Assembly (NCBI RefSeq): GCF_000425625.1
Contig: NZ_KE384416.1
Location: 79,986-136,453, forward strand
Reading direction: 5' to 3'
DNA length: 56,468 bases
Source: Stutzerimonas azotifigens DSM 17556
GTDB taxonomy: Bacteria > Pseudomonadota > Gammaproteobacteria > Pseudomonadales > Pseudomonadaceae
Shown here piece by piece: positions 8,024 through 16,750 of this stretch. The position numbers were made by a program, and so were the translations under genes. Every line of letters begins with the position of its first letter. The first letter of the stretch is position 1. Under the pieces are notes generated by a model. The model saw nothing but the letters and a program-made list of their open reading frames with translations, was not told the origin of the DNA and did not search any database.

Positions 8024-8701
8024 CTACCCTGCAGCGCCGATTCCCAGGTCCTGGAGCCGCCCCTCCAGCAACCTCGGAAAACGCCCGAGCCAGACCCGGT
8101 TCAGCGGCGACGGATGCGGCAGCGGGTGCAGCCGGAACGCTCGCGACGCCTCGCCCTCCCCCTGCAATTGCACTTCGACGCTCGCCGTGAAGCGGTCCTC
8201 GCGCTGCCAGAAGGCCTCGAGCGCCCGGCGTGTCTCCGGCGGTTGGTCGAGGCCGAACCAGAGGAAGGCCTCGCGGCCGAGGGTGATCACCTCGCGCCCG
8301 TGCCACTGCTCGCCCAGCACCCGGCGCAGCATGGGCGCGAAGCGGCGTTTCACCGCCAGCGACCAGGCGCGGTTGCCGAGCGGCTTGTAGGGCACGGTGT
8401 TGAGCCAGAAGAAACGCGGCGTCAGCGCGCGCAGCGCCTCGAGACCGTCCGCCTCGCGGCCGTACAGGTGGCGATGCAGGCCCTGGCGCAGCAGCCGCCC
8501 GCCGGCACCGACGAAGGGCTCGCCCAGGCGTACTTCCTCGCGCCCCGGGTCGCGGCCGAAGAAGCACAGCGGCGAATCCGGATCGCCGAGGCCGAGCAGC
8601 GGCTCCAGCGGATCGCGCCCGGCCTCGCCATAGCTGTCGCGGTCGATGCCGTCGAGGTCGGCGGCCAGCGCACGAAACGCCTGGTGCAGGGACGCTTCCA
8701 T
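8024..8701 (-). CDS. Uracil-DNA glycosylase superfamily protein
   Basis: This 225-residue protein has the two hallmark loops of the UDG superfamily: an N-terminal active-site/water-activating loop, FFGRDPGREE (G49-R-D-P-G53), and a C-terminal loop, HPLPHPSPLNR (HPSP at 196-199), with NTVPYKP at about 101. Members excise uracil or related bases, but some act on other substrates. The GRDPG motif resembles the GEDPG of families 4/5. It has no cysteine-rich Fe-S signature like family 4, so activity is uncertain. It lies 26 bases downstream of the DUF3299-type gene on the same strand. Confidence 0.75.
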   Translation of the reverse strand: MEASLHQAFRALAADLDGIDRDSYGEAGRDPLEPLLGLGDPDSPLCFFGRDPGREEVRLGEPFVGAGGRLLRQGLHRHLYGREADGLEALRALTPRFFWLNTVPYKPLGNRAWSLAVKRRFAPMLRRVLGEQWHGREVITLGREAFLWFGLDQPPETRRALEAFWQREDRFTASVEVQLQGEGEASRAFRLHPLPHPSPLNRVWLGRFPRLLEGRLQDLGIGAAG

Positions 8702-8727
8702 GCCGGCCGCTCAGTGCGCCGCGCAGG

Positions 8728-9267
8728 TCACTGCAGGTCCGCCTCGTCGACCGGCGTGACCGCCTCGGCGGCCAGCGCATAGGCGGCGTCGGCCAGGGCG
8801 TTGCTGACCGGCTCGACCTGCAGGCGGCCGTCGATCCACAACGGCGCGTAGATGTCCTCGATGGCCACGCCCTTCGGGTAGCGCACCAGCACGATCTGGT
8901 TCGGCGGCGGCGGCGGCACGTGGATGCAGGCGCCCGGGTAGGGCACCAGGAAGAATTCGGTGCTGCGCCCGCGGGCGTCGGTTTCCAGTGGCACCGGGTA
9001 GCCGCCCAGGCGCACCTCGCGACCGTCGAGCGCCGGTACCGTCTTCGCCGAATACATCACGTCCGGCAGCCCGCTGCCCTGCTTGAGCCCGCCCTGGTCG
9101 CTGAAGCCCAGCCCTTCGGGCGAGTCGTGGCTGATCTCGGGCATGGCTTCCAGGGCCTGGCGATCCTCGGGCGGCATCAGTTCGAGCCAGTCGAGTTCCG
9201 CCGGCGCGGCCTGGGCGAAGGAGCAGGAAAGCAGGAAGGCGAGCAGCGGGATGAGCAGTGGGCGCAT
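8728..9267 (-). CDS. Exported DUF3299-family protein
   Basis: This 179-residue protein starts MRPLLIPLLAFLLSCSFAQAAPAELDW, a Sec signal peptide with a likely cut after AQA (residue 20). The mature part contains LDGREVRLGGYPVPLE, TEFFLVPYPGACIHVPPPPPNQIVLVRYPKG and IYAPLWIDGRLQVEP, which match the DUF3299 periplasmic family of unknown function. I preferred the start at 9267 over the in-frame ATG at 9372 because only it places the signal peptide at the N-terminus. The ribosome site is weak. It follows the YeaQ-like gene after 52 bases. Confidence 0.8.
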   Translation of the reverse strand: MRPLLIPLLAFLLSCSFAQAAPAELDWLELMPPEDRQALEAMPEISHDSPEGLGFSDQGGLKQGSGLPDVMYSAKTVPALDGREVRLGGYPVPLETDARGRSTEFFLVPYPGACIHVPPPPPNQIVLVRYPKGVAIEDIYAPLWIDGRLQVEPVSNALADAAYALAAEAVTPVDEADLQ

Positions 9268-9319
9268 GGGACGGTCTTGGTGGAGGGAACGGGCCGCCCG
9301 GGAGGCGGCCCGGAGCGGA

Positions 9320-9571
9320 TCAATGCCTGCGGCTGGTGACCAGGCCGTAGATGACCAGCAGGATGATCGCACCGACTACGGCGCCGATGAAACCCGCCGC
9401 TTCGCCCGCACGATAGATGCCCACGGCCTGGCCGCCATAGGTGGCCAGCAGCGAGCCGCCGATACCGAGCAGGATGGTCATGATCCAGCCCATGCTGTCG
9501 TTGCCGGGTTTGAGAAAGCGTGCGATCAGGCCGACGATCAGGCCGATGATAATGGTGCCGATGATGCCCAT
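9320..9571 (-). CDS. GlsB/YeaQ/YmgE family small membrane protein
   Basis: This 83-residue, very hydrophobic protein, MGIIGTIIIGLIVGLIARFLKPG..., has three membrane segments, a central WIMTILLGIGGSLLATYGG and a C-terminal tail ending SRRH. It matches the YeaQ/YmgE (transglycosylase-associated) family of stress-induced inner-membrane proteins, whose role is unclear. GAGGAGG upstream supports the start. It is on the same strand as the DUF3299 gene, and the 104-base gap to purK contains a small hairpin (CGGTTC/GAACCG). Confidence 0.88.
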   Translation of the reverse strand: MGIIGTIIIGLIVGLIARFLKPGNDSMGWIMTILLGIGGSLLATYGGQAVGIYRAGEAAGFIGAVVGAIILLVIYGLVTSRRH

Positions 9572-9675
9572 GGGCAGTCCTCCTCAGTCGTATACGCAAC
9601 AGTGCGTGTCACCTTGTGGACCGGAGAACACGCCCGACGGTTCGGTCGGAACCGCCGAGCCAGACGGCCGGAGGC

Positions 9676-10761
9676 TCAGCCGCGGGCGATCAGCGACTCC
9701 ACCGCTGTGATCTGCCGATCCAGCGTGGCGCGGTCCGGGCAGCGCAGGGTGGCGTGGCCGACCTTGCGCCCGCTCTTGAACGCCTTGCCGTAGTGGTGCA
9801 GGTGGCAGTCCTCGATGGCGACCACCTTCTCCACCGGCGGGACCGAGCCGAGGAAGTTGAGCATGGCGCTCTCGCCGACCTTGTCGGTGGCGCCCAGCGG
9901 CAGCCCGGCCACCGCCCGCAGGTGGTTCTCGAACTGGCTGCACTCGGCGCCTTCGATGGTCCAGTGGCCGGAGTTGTGCACGCGCGGGGCGATCTCGTTG
10001 GCCTTCAGGCCGCCGTCGACCTCGAAGAACTCGAAGGCCAGCACGCCGACGTAGTCCAGGTGCTGCAGCACGCGGCCGACGTAGTCCTCGGCCAGCGCCT
10101 GCAGGGGATGACCGCTGCTGGCCACCGACAGCCGCAGGATGCCCTGCTCGTGGGTGTTGTGCACCAGCGGATAGAAGCGCGTCTCGCCGTCGCGGGCGCG
10201 CACGGCAATCAGCGAAACCTCGCCGGTGAAGGGCACGAAGCCTTCGAGGATGCAGGGCACGCTGCCCAGTTCGGCGAAGGCGCCGGCGACGTCCTCGGGC
10301 CTGCGCAGGACCTTCTGGCCCTTGCCGTCGTAGCCCAGGGTGCGGGTCTTGAGCACCGCCGGCAGGCCGATGTCGGCCGCCGCCTGGTCGAGGTCGGCCT
10401 GCGAGGCGATGTCGGCGAAGGCCGGCGTGGGAATGCCGAGGTCCCTGAACAGCGATTTCTCGAACCAGCGGTCGCGAGCGATGCGCAGCGCCTGCGCGCT
10501 CGGGTAGACAGGCACGAACTGGGCGAGGAAGGCCACCGTCTCGGCCGGCACGCTCTCGAATTCGAAGGTAACCAGATCCACCTCGTCAGCCAGCTGGCGC
10601 AGGTGGTCCTGGTCGCCGTAGTCGGCGCGGATGTGCTCGCCGAGGGCGGCGGCGCAGGCGTCCGGCGCCGGGTCGAGGAAGGCGAAGCTCATGCCCAGCG
10701 GCGTCCCCGCCAGGGCCAGCATGCGGCCCAGCTGGCCGCCACCGATCACACCGATTTTCAC
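9676..10761 (-). CDS. purK: 5-(carboxyamino)imidazole ribonucleotide synthase
   Basis: This 361-residue ATP-grasp enzyme of purine synthesis converts AIR, bicarbonate and ATP to N5-CAIR. It begins with the nucleotide-binding start KIGVIGGGQLGRMLA and carries ATP-grasp blocks LKTRTLGYDGKGQ, EGFVPFTGEVSLIAVR and FFEVDGGLKANEIAPRVHNSGHWT. The GTG start at 10761 is preferred: it has AAGGAG upstream and begins exactly at the fold, whereas the in-frame ATG at 10794 lies in the purE stop region. It is the second gene of purEK, with a 33-base spacer. Confidence 0.96.
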   Translation of the reverse strand: MKIGVIGGGQLGRMLALAGTPLGMSFAFLDPAPDACAAALGEHIRADYGDQDHLRQLADEVDLVTFEFESVPAETVAFLAQFVPVYPSAQALRIARDRWFEKSLFRDLGIPTPAFADIASQADLDQAAADIGLPAVLKTRTLGYDGKGQKVLRRPEDVAGAFAELGSVPCILEGFVPFTGEVSLIAVRARDGETRFYPLVHNTHEQGILRLSVASSGHPLQALAEDYVGRVLQHLDYVGVLAFEFFEVDGGLKANEIAPRVHNSGHWTIEGAECSQFENHLRAVAGLPLGATDKVGESAMLNFLGSVPPVEKVVAIEDCHLHHYGKAFKSGRKVGHATLRCPDRATLDRQITAVESLIARG

Positions 10762-10794
10762 GTCATCTCTCCAAGGAGCGGGCCGGGTTCGCAC

Positions 10795-11283
10795 TCAGCC
10801 GCGCGGGTCCGGGTTGTCCAGCACGGTCTGCGTCTGCTCGTCGCGAAAGCGCTTGAGCGCCTGATGGTATTCGGGGAATTCATGGCCGAGGATGCTGGCC
10901 GCCAGCAGCGCGGCGTTCACCGCGCCGGCCTTGCCGATCGCCAGGGTCGCCACCGGCACGCCGGCCGGCATCTGCACGATCGACAGCAGCGAGTCGACGC
11001 CCGACAGCATCGACGACTGCACCGGCACGCCGAGCACCGGCACGTGGGTCTTGGCGGCGCACATGCCCGGCAGGTGCGCCGCGCCGCCGGCACCGGCGAT
11101 GATCACCCGCAGCCCGCGCTGCTCGGCCTGCTCGGCGTAGCGGAATAGCAGGTCCGGGGTGCGATGCGCGGACACCACCGTCACCTCGTGGGGAATGCCC
11201 AGCTTTTCCAGCATCTCGGCGGTATGACTGAGGGTGGACCAGTCGGACTTGGAGCCCATGATCACGCCTACCAGTGCGCTCAT
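10795..11283 (-). CDS. purE: 5-(carboxyamino)imidazole ribonucleotide mutase
   Basis: This 162-residue class I PurE rearranges N5-CAIR to CAIR, the step after PurK. The conserved [19 protein letters not shown] (catalytic histidine), [13 protein letters not shown] and [22 protein letters not shown] blocks are all present. It is first in the purEK operon. Its leader holds a strong hairpin followed by five T on the minus strand about 45 bases before the start, which suggests attenuation. The nearest upstream gene is the divergent adhP. Confidence 0.97.
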   Translation of the reverse strand: MSALVGVIMGSKSDWSTLSHTAEMLEKLGIPHEVTVVSAHRTPDLLFRYAEQAEQRGLRVIIAGAGGAAHLPGMCAAKTHVPVLGVPVQSSMLSGVDSLLSIVQMPAGVPVATLAIGKAGAVNAALLAASILGHEFPEYHQALKRFRDEQTQTVLDNPDPRG

Positions 11284-11325
11284 CGTCGTGCCTCTCGTTC
11301 GGTTCGGGGCGCCAGCGGGCGCGTC

Positions 11326-11358
11326 AAAAACGACGAGCCACGCTTGCGGCGTGGCTCG
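11326..11358 (-). terminator. Attenuator-like hairpin with U-tract in the purEK leader
   Basis: Reading the minus strand, a perfect 10-bp stem (CGAGCCACGC with GCGTGGCTCG) and 5-base loop is followed after TCG by TTTTT. No minus-strand gene lies upstream of it, so it sits inside the purE 5' leader and looks like an attenuator or a leader terminator. A second small hairpin (GCGCC/GGCGC) lies between it and the purE ATG. Confidence 0.65.
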
Positions 11359-11403
11359 GGAAAACAGGGCGAACCGCCCGGTCGGCGCGGCTCGAGGCGG
11401 CGC

Positions 11404-11409
11404 AGTATA
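11404..11409 (-). promoter_or_regulatory. Candidate -10 box for purEK
   Basis: The minus strand reads TATACT here, a near-consensus sigma-70 -10 element, in an otherwise very GC-rich spacer. The -35 region is poor. A transcript from here would have a leader of roughly 115 nt containing the attenuator-like hairpin. Confidence 0.45.
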
Positions 11410-11585
11410 CCCGAAAGGCCGGCGCCTCGAGCACCTGCGCCCGGTCCCTGCCGGCAGGCAGGGCGACGTGGACGGGACCGTTCGTCGGGTCGTCGCCGAA
11501 AGCCGACGAAGTCTTGCGCTGGAGCAATGCCCGGGGCACGCCAGCAGCCAGACTTGAGCGGACCGCCCATGAGGAGGAAAACGCG

Positions 11586-12608
11586 ATGCCCCAGACCATG
11601 AAAGCCGCCGTTGTCCACGCCTACGGCGAACCGCTGCGAATCGAGGAAGTGCCGGTGCCGATGCCCGGCCCCGGACAGATCCTGGTGAAGATCGCCGCCT
11701 CCGGCGTCTGCCATACCGACCTGCATGCCGCCGAAGGCGACTGGCCGGTGAAGCCGCCGCTGCCGCTCATTCCCGGCCACGAGGGCGTCGGCCACGTCGC
11801 CGCGACGGGCGCCGGGGTCACCCGGGTCAGGGAGGGCGACCGCGTCGGCGTGCCCTGGCTGTACAGCGCCTGCGGCTACTGCGAGCACTGCCTGACCGGC
11901 TGGGAGACGCTCTGCGAAAGCCAGCGCAACACCGGCTATTCGGTCAACGGCGGCTACGCCGAGTACGTGCTGGCCGACCCGAACTACGTCGGCCTGCTGC
12001 CCGATGCCGTGGGCTTCAACGAGATCGCGCCGATCCTCTGCGCCGGCGTCACCGTCTACAAGGGCCTGAAGGTGACCGGCGCGCGCCCCGGCCAGTGGGT
12101 GGTGATCTCCGGCATCGGCGGGCTCGGCCACGTCGCCGTGCAGTACGCGCGGGCCATGGGCCTGCACGTGGCCGCGGTGGACGTCGACGACGCCAAGCTG
12201 GAACTGGCCAGGAAGCTCGGTGCCAGCCTGACGGTCAACGCGCGCACGGAAAACCCGGTGGAGGTGATCCAGCGCGACATCGGCGGCGCCCACGGCGTGC
12301 TGGTCACCGCGGTGTCCAACAGCGCCTTCGGCCAAGCTATCGGCATGGCCCGCCGGCACGGCACCGTGGCGCTGGTGGGGCTGCCGCCGGGCGACTTTCC
12401 GACGCCGATCTTCGACGTGGTGCTCAAGGCCATCAGCATCACCGGCTCCATCGTCGGCACCCGCGCCGACCTGCAGGAAGCCTTGGAATTCGCCGGCGAA
12501 GGCCAGGTGAAGGCGACCATCCACACCGACCGGCTGGAGAACATCAACCAGGTGTTCGACGACATGCGCGGAGGCCGCATCGAAGGGCGCGTGGTGCTGG
12601 CGTTCTAG
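11586..12608 (+). CDS. adhP: Zinc-dependent alcohol dehydrogenase
   Basis: This 340-residue medium-chain dehydrogenase oxidises primary alcohols with NAD. Catalytic zinc ligands lie in SGVCHTDLH and GHEGVG, with the third cysteine in [11 protein letters not shown]. The structural zinc site is the four-cysteine cluster [15 protein letters not shown]. The NAD fold motif is GIGGLGH. It matches the AdhP/AdhA type of Proteobacteria, and the position next to purEK matches P. aeruginosa adhA. The start is set by GAGGAGG 6 bases upstream; in-frame upstream starts add unrelated sequence. A weak GG-N10-GC (sigma-54-like) match lies at 11535-11548, too poor to call. Confidence 0.95.
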   Translation: MPQTMKAAVVHAYGEPLRIEEVPVPMPGPGQILVKIAASGVCHTDLHAAEGDWPVKPPLPLIPGHEGVGHVAATGAGVTRVREGDRVGVPWLYSACGYCEHCLTGWETLCESQRNTGYSVNGGYAEYVLADPNYVGLLPDAVGFNEIAPILCAGVTVYKGLKVTGARPGQWVVISGIGGLGHVAVQYARAMGLHVAAVDVDDAKLELARKLGASLTVNARTENPVEVIQRDIGGAHGVLVTAVSNSAFGQAIGMARRHGTVALVGLPPGDFPTPIFDVVLKAISITGSIVGTRADLQEALEFAGEGQVKATIHTDRLENINQVFDDMRGGRIEGRVVLAF

Positions 12609-13090
12609 CGAAAGGTCTTCCCTCATCCGGCCCTGCGGCCACCTTCTCCCGCGGGAAGAAGGGAAAAGCCGGCGAGCGGCACGACCTGTGAGGCGGTCTC
12701 GACCGCGAAACGCGCCCGCACGACGCTTTCTTTCCCTGTGGGAGGCGCGCCCTCGCGGCGACGGGATGGAAACACTCGCCCCGAGGGCGGGCCCACACAG
12801 CCCTCATCCGGCCCTGCGGGCCACCTTCTCCTGCGGGGGAGAAGGAAAAGCGCGGTCTCGACCGCGAACGGGCCCGCATGCCAGCGCCCGAGGCCGCTTG
12901 ACCTGAATCAATACCGCCCGGCCAGGCAGGCCGGACAATGGCGGCACAATGCCAGCGGGTGTCGCCATGCCTCGGCGTCTCGCCTTCGCCGCCGGACGCG
13001 CCACGGCCCTGCCCGGCGCCCGCATCATCGATCCACTGCGGTAGACGTCCGGACGCGGCCGCAGGCGGCTGCGCCCTCACAGGAGCGTGC
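12609..13090. repeat. Gene-free spacer with repeat units
   Basis: This 482-base gap carries two copies of CTCATCCGGCCCTGCGG-type repeats followed by CACCTTCTCC hairpins (about 12620-12665 and 12800-12847). Between them lies a GTGGGAGGCGCGCCCTCGCGGCGA unit, a motif that also appears in part near 28770 and 35480-35600. I see no credible gene. The promoter of the GGDEF/EAL gene should lie near the 3' end, with AGGAG at 13081-13085. Confidence 0.65.
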
Positions 13091-15349
13091 ATGCTGAACG
13101 AACAGGAGTTGCTGGATCTCTGCCGACGGATCGGGCTCGACCTCGCCGAGGCCGCCACCCGCTGCCGCTTCCTGCACTGGAGCGACGCCGACGCGGCGCG
13201 CCTGGCCGCCGCCGCCGATGCCACCGAGCCGGCTCAGCGGCAATTCATCGAAACGCTGTACGAGGAACTGGCGCGCTTCGAGCCGCTGGCCGCGCTGCTC
13301 CAGGACCCGCGTCGGGTAATGCAGCTCAAGCACAGCCAGCTCGACTACTACGAACGCCTGTGGCGCGGCCCCTACGACCGCGACTACGTGCTCGACCGGC
13401 TGAACATCGGCGTCGTGCACCAGCGCGTCGGCCTGGACCTGAAGTGGTACCTGGGCGCCTACCGGCTGTACCTCGACGGCATGCTCGACGCGGTGTTCGA
13501 TGGCCAGCGCCCGGCGGACGAGGCCCGGCTGCTGTACGGCAGCCTGCTCAAGGCGGTGTTCTTCGACCTCGGGCTGGCCATCGACACCTACGGCGCCGTC
13601 CAGCGCGAGGCGCTGGAGGACAGCAAGGGGCGTTTCGCCCGCGCCCTGCGCGGCGCCAACGACGGCATCTGGGACTGGGACATCGGCCACGACCGGCTGT
13701 ACGTCTCCTCGCGCTGGGCGGGCATGCTCGGGCTGTCGCGCGACACCCTCGGCGAGGGCTGCGCCGGCTGGTTCGAGCGGGTGCACCCGGACGACTTGCC
13801 GGGCCTGCGCCAGGCGATCCAGGCGCACCTGGCCGGGCACAGCCCCTGGCTCAGCCACGAATACCGCATCCGCCGCCACGACGGCAGCTACCTGTGGGTG
13901 CTGGTGCGCGGCGTCGCCGAGAACGACCGGCGCGGGCACCGGCGCATGGCCGGTTCGCAGACCGACATCAGCCAGCGCCGTGCCGCCGCCGAGGAGCTCA
14001 GCCATGCCGCCCGCCACGACCCGCTGACCGGCCTGGCCAACCGCCTGCGCCTCGACGAGCTGCTGCACCAGGCGCTGGAGCGGCGCCAGCGGCCGGGCGC
14101 GCGGGAGAGCGCGCTGCTGTTCGTCGACCTCGACCGCTTCAAGCTGATCAACGACAGCCTCGGGCACGCGGTCGGCGACCAGGTGCTGGTGAAGGTGGCG
14201 CGGCGCCTGGCCGCCTGCCTGCGGCCCGGCGACCACCTGATCCGCTTCGGCGGCGACGAGTTCGTCGCGCTGCTCGACGATCTCGCCCACCTGGCCGACG
14301 CCGAGCAGGTCGCCCAGCGCATGCTCGACGCCCTGCACCACCCGCTGCAGCTGGGCGAACGCACCCTGGTGGTCGGCGCCAGCATCGGCATCGCCCCGCT
14401 GCTCGATGGCGGACAGCCGCTGGACGCCCTGCAGGCGGCCGACCTGGCGCTGTACCGCGCCAAGGAGGCCGGCAAGGCGCAGTTCGCCCGCTACAGCGAG
14501 GAGCTGCAGGCGGTGGCGCAGCGGCGCCTGAACCTGGAGAGCGCGCTGGCCCAGGCCCTGCAGAAGCACGAGTTCGAGCTGCACTACCAGCCGATCTGCC
14601 GGCTCGACCCGGACCAGCCGAGCGTCGTCGGCGTCGAGGCGCTGCTGCGCTGGCGCCAGGACGGCCGCCTGGTGTCGCCGCAGGAATTCATTCCGGTGCT
14701 GGAGGAGTCGGGGGAAATCGTCACGGTCGGCGACTGGGTCCTGCGCACCGCCTGCCGGCAGGTGCTCGCCTGGCAGCAGGCCGGGCTGACCACGCTGCGC
14801 TGCTCGGTCAACCTGTCCAACCGGCAGCTGCTGCAGCCGGCCTTCGCCGCGCGCGTGGCCGACATCCTGCGCGAGACCGGCCTGCCGCCGGCGAGCCTGG
14901 TCCTCGAACTCACCGAGAGCCAGCTGATGCGCGACTGCCCGCAGACCCTCGCCTGCCTGCGCGAACTGGCCGACCTGGGCGTGCGCCTGGCGCTCGACGA
15001 CTTCGGCACCGGCTACAGCTCGCTCGGCTACCTCAAGCGCTTCCCGCTGCACATCCTCAAGGTCGACAAGAGCTTCATCGGCGGCGTCGCCGAGGACGCC
15101 GACCTGCAGGCGATCAGCCGGGCGATCATCGGCCTCGGCCGCAGCCTGCACCTGGAAGTGATCGCCGAGGGCGTCGAGCAGCCCGCGCACCTGGCCTTCC
15201 TCGCCGGCGAGGACTGCGCGCTGGCCCAGGGCTTCCTGTTCAGCCGGCCGCGCCCGCCGGCCGAGCTGGAACGGCTGTTCCGCCGCATGGGCGGCAGCGA
15301 CGCGCGCTGGTGCCTGCGCAGCGCGCGCGAAACCGGGATGCCGGCCTGA
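13091..15349 (+). CDS. Globin-like sensor / PAS / GGDEF / EAL protein
   Basis: This 752-residue cytoplasmic cyclic-di-GMP protein has four parts. Residues 1-170 resemble a globin-coupled-sensor/protoglobin domain (YYERLWRGPYDRDY, IGVVHQRVGLDLKWYLGAY). Residues 180-300 form a PAS domain with PAC (DGIWDWDI, EYRIRRHDGSYLWV). Residues 300-470 are GGDEF, with intact GGDEF at 387-391 and an inhibitory RPGD at 378-381. Residues 480-735 are EAL, with E516-A-L and DDFGTGYSS. Both enzyme halves look intact, so it may make or degrade c-di-GMP. By my alignment the proximal heme histidine position holds Tyr (about 86), so heme binding is doubtful. AGGAG 5 bases upstream fixes the ATG. It ends 3 bases from the convergent tctE stop. 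Confidence 0.88.
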   Translation: MLNEQELLDLCRRIGLDLAEAATRCRFLHWSDADAARLAAAADATEPAQRQFIETLYEELARFEPLAALLQDPRRVMQLKHSQLDYYERLWRGPYDRDYVLDRLNIGVVHQRVGLDLKWYLGAYRLYLDGMLDAVFDGQRPADEARLLYGSLLKAVFFDLGLAIDTYGAVQREALEDSKGRFARALRGANDGIWDWDIGHDRLYVSSRWAGMLGLSRDTLGEGCAGWFERVHPDDLPGLRQAIQAHLAGHSPWLSHEYRIRRHDGSYLWVLVRGVAENDRRGHRRMAGSQTDISQRRAAAEELSHAARHDPLTGLANRLRLDELLHQALERRQRPGARESALLFVDLDRFKLINDSLGHAVGDQVLVKVARRLAACLRPGDHLIRFGGDEFVALLDDLAHLADAEQVAQRMLDALHHPLQLGERTLVVGASIGIAPLLDGGQPLDALQAADLALYRAKEAGKAQFARYSEELQAVAQRRLNLESALAQALQKHEFELHYQPICRLDPDQPSVVGVEALLRWRQDGRLVSPQEFIPVLEESGEIVTVGDWVLRTACRQVLAWQQAGLTTLRCSVNLSNRQLLQPAFAARVADILRETGLPPASLVLELTESQLMRDCPQTLACLRELADLGVRLALDDFGTGYSSLGYLKRFPLHILKVDKSFIGGVAEDADLQAISRAIIGLGRSLHLEVIAEGVEQPAHLAFLAGEDCALAQGFLFSRPRPPAELERLFRRMGGSDARWCLRSARETGMPA

Positions 15350-15352
15350 CCG

Positions 15353-16750
15353 TCAGTCGGCGCCACCGTCCGGGAACCGTACGCTGACCCGCAGGCCGCC
15401 CTGCGCGCCTTCGTCCAGAGTGATCGAGGCGCGGTGTGCGCGGACGATCTCGCCGACGATCGCCAGCCCGAGCCCGGCGCCCGGCCCCTGGGTGTCGCGG
15501 CGGTAGAAACGGGCGAACACCTTGTCGCGCTCGCCGGGCGGAATGCCGGGGCCGTCATCCTCCACCTCGAGCACGCCCGGCGCCTGCACCCGCAGCACCA
15601 CGTTGCCGCCCGCCGGGGTGTGCGCCAGGGCGTTGTCCACCAGGTTGCTGAGCAGCTCGTTGAGCAGGGTCGGCTCGCCGTGGACGAACACCGGGCGCTC
15701 GGCCTCCAGCGCCAGGGCGATGCCGCGCTTGTAGGCCAGGGCGGCCATCGCCAGCCCCAGCTCGCGTGCCAGCCGGCTGAGGTCCAGGCGCTGCGCGCCG
15801 CCCTCGGCGATGGCCTGGGCACCGCTCTCGATGCGCCCGAGCGACAGCAGCTGGTTGGCCAGGTGGGTCAGCCGCTCGGTGTGTGCCGCGCTTTCCTCCA
15901 GCGTCTGCCGCCAGCGCGCTGGCGACTGCTCGCGCAGGCCCAACTCGATCCGTGCCTTCAGCGCCGCCAGCGGCGTGCGCAGCTCGTGGGCGGCGTCGGC
16001 GATGAACTGCGCCTGCCGCTCGAACTGTCGGCGCAGGCGCTCGGTGAAGTGGTTGAGCGCCTCCACCAGCGGCTTCAGCTCGCGGTGCACGTCGACCATC
16101 GGCAGCGGCCGCAGGTCGTCCGGCTGGCGCTCCTCCACCGCCTCGCTGAGACGCCCGAGCGGGCGCAGCGCGGCGGATACCGCGAGCCAGACCAGCGCCA
16201 GCGCGGCGATCGCCAGCACTCCGATGCGCCACAGGGTGTCGGTCAGCAGCCCGCGGGCCATGCGCTCGCGGGCGCCGAGCGTCTCGGCCACGCGGATCTC
16301 GGCGATGCCATTGACCTCCGGCTCGCTGACCGGCTGCAGCAGGCTCACCAGGCGCACGCCGAGGCCCTTGTACTCGCCGTCGTAGAAGCGCGCCAGGGCC
16401 GGATAGTCGTCGGTGCGCGGGGTGCCCGGCGGCGGCTCCGGCAGGCCCTCGTAGCCGGACACCAGCTGCCCGGCCGGACCCAGCACCTGGTAGAAGATGC
16501 GCCCGGCGCTGTCGTAGGCGAAGGTGTCGAGGGCGATGTAGGGGACGTTGGCGCGCAGCTCGCCGTTCTGGCTGATCAGTCCGTCGGCGATGGCTCGCGC
16601 CGAGGCCAGCAGGGTGCGGTCGTAGGCGCTGTCGGCGGCGGCGCGGCCGTTCCAGTAGGCGCTCCAGCCGCTGAACGCCATCAGCAGCGCCAGCAGCAGC
16701 GCCAGGAGGCTCAGCAGGCGGCCGCGCAGGCTGCCGATCGTACGCGCCAT
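15353..16750 (-). CDS. tctE: Sensor histidine kinase TctE
   Basis: This 465-residue membrane kinase has an N-terminal helix (residues 10-30), a periplasmic 2CSK-type sensor region (about 35-160), a second helix (about 165-190) and a HAMP-like linker. The phosphoacceptor box is FIADAAHELRTPLAAL, and the ATP-binding domain has NLVDNALAHTP, DDGPGIP and GAGLGLAIV. Its ATG shares one base with the tctD stop (TGATG). By homology and position it senses tricarboxylates and drives tctD, which controls the divergent tctCBA genes. A much longer open frame through tctD is a shadow of the overlap. Confidence 0.9.
   Translation of the reverse strand: MARTIGSLRGRLLSLLALLLALLMAFSGWSAYWNGRAAADSAYDRTLLASARAIADGLISQNGELRANVPYIALDTFAYDSAGRIFYQVLGPAGQLVSGYEGLPEPPPGTPRTDDYPALARFYDGEYKGLGVRLVSLLQPVSEPEVNGIAEIRVAETLGARERMARGLLTDTLWRIGVLAIAALALVWLAVSAALRPLGRLSEAVEERQPDDLRPLPMVDVHRELKPLVEALNHFTERLRRQFERQAQFIADAAHELRTPLAALKARIELGLREQSPARWRQTLEESAAHTERLTHLANQLLSLGRIESGAQAIAEGGAQRLDLSRLARELGLAMAALAYKRGIALALEAERPVFVHGEPTLLNELLSNLVDNALAHTPAGGNVVLRVQAPGVLEVEDDGPGIPPGERDKVFARFYRRDTQGPGAGLGLAIVGEIVRAHRASITLDEGAQGGLRVSVRFPDGGAD

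Noticed and set aside
11535..11548. Sigma-54-like site before adhP (GG-N10-GC)
   Set aside because: The -12 half (CAGCC) is poor and the match can arise by chance in GC-rich DNA.
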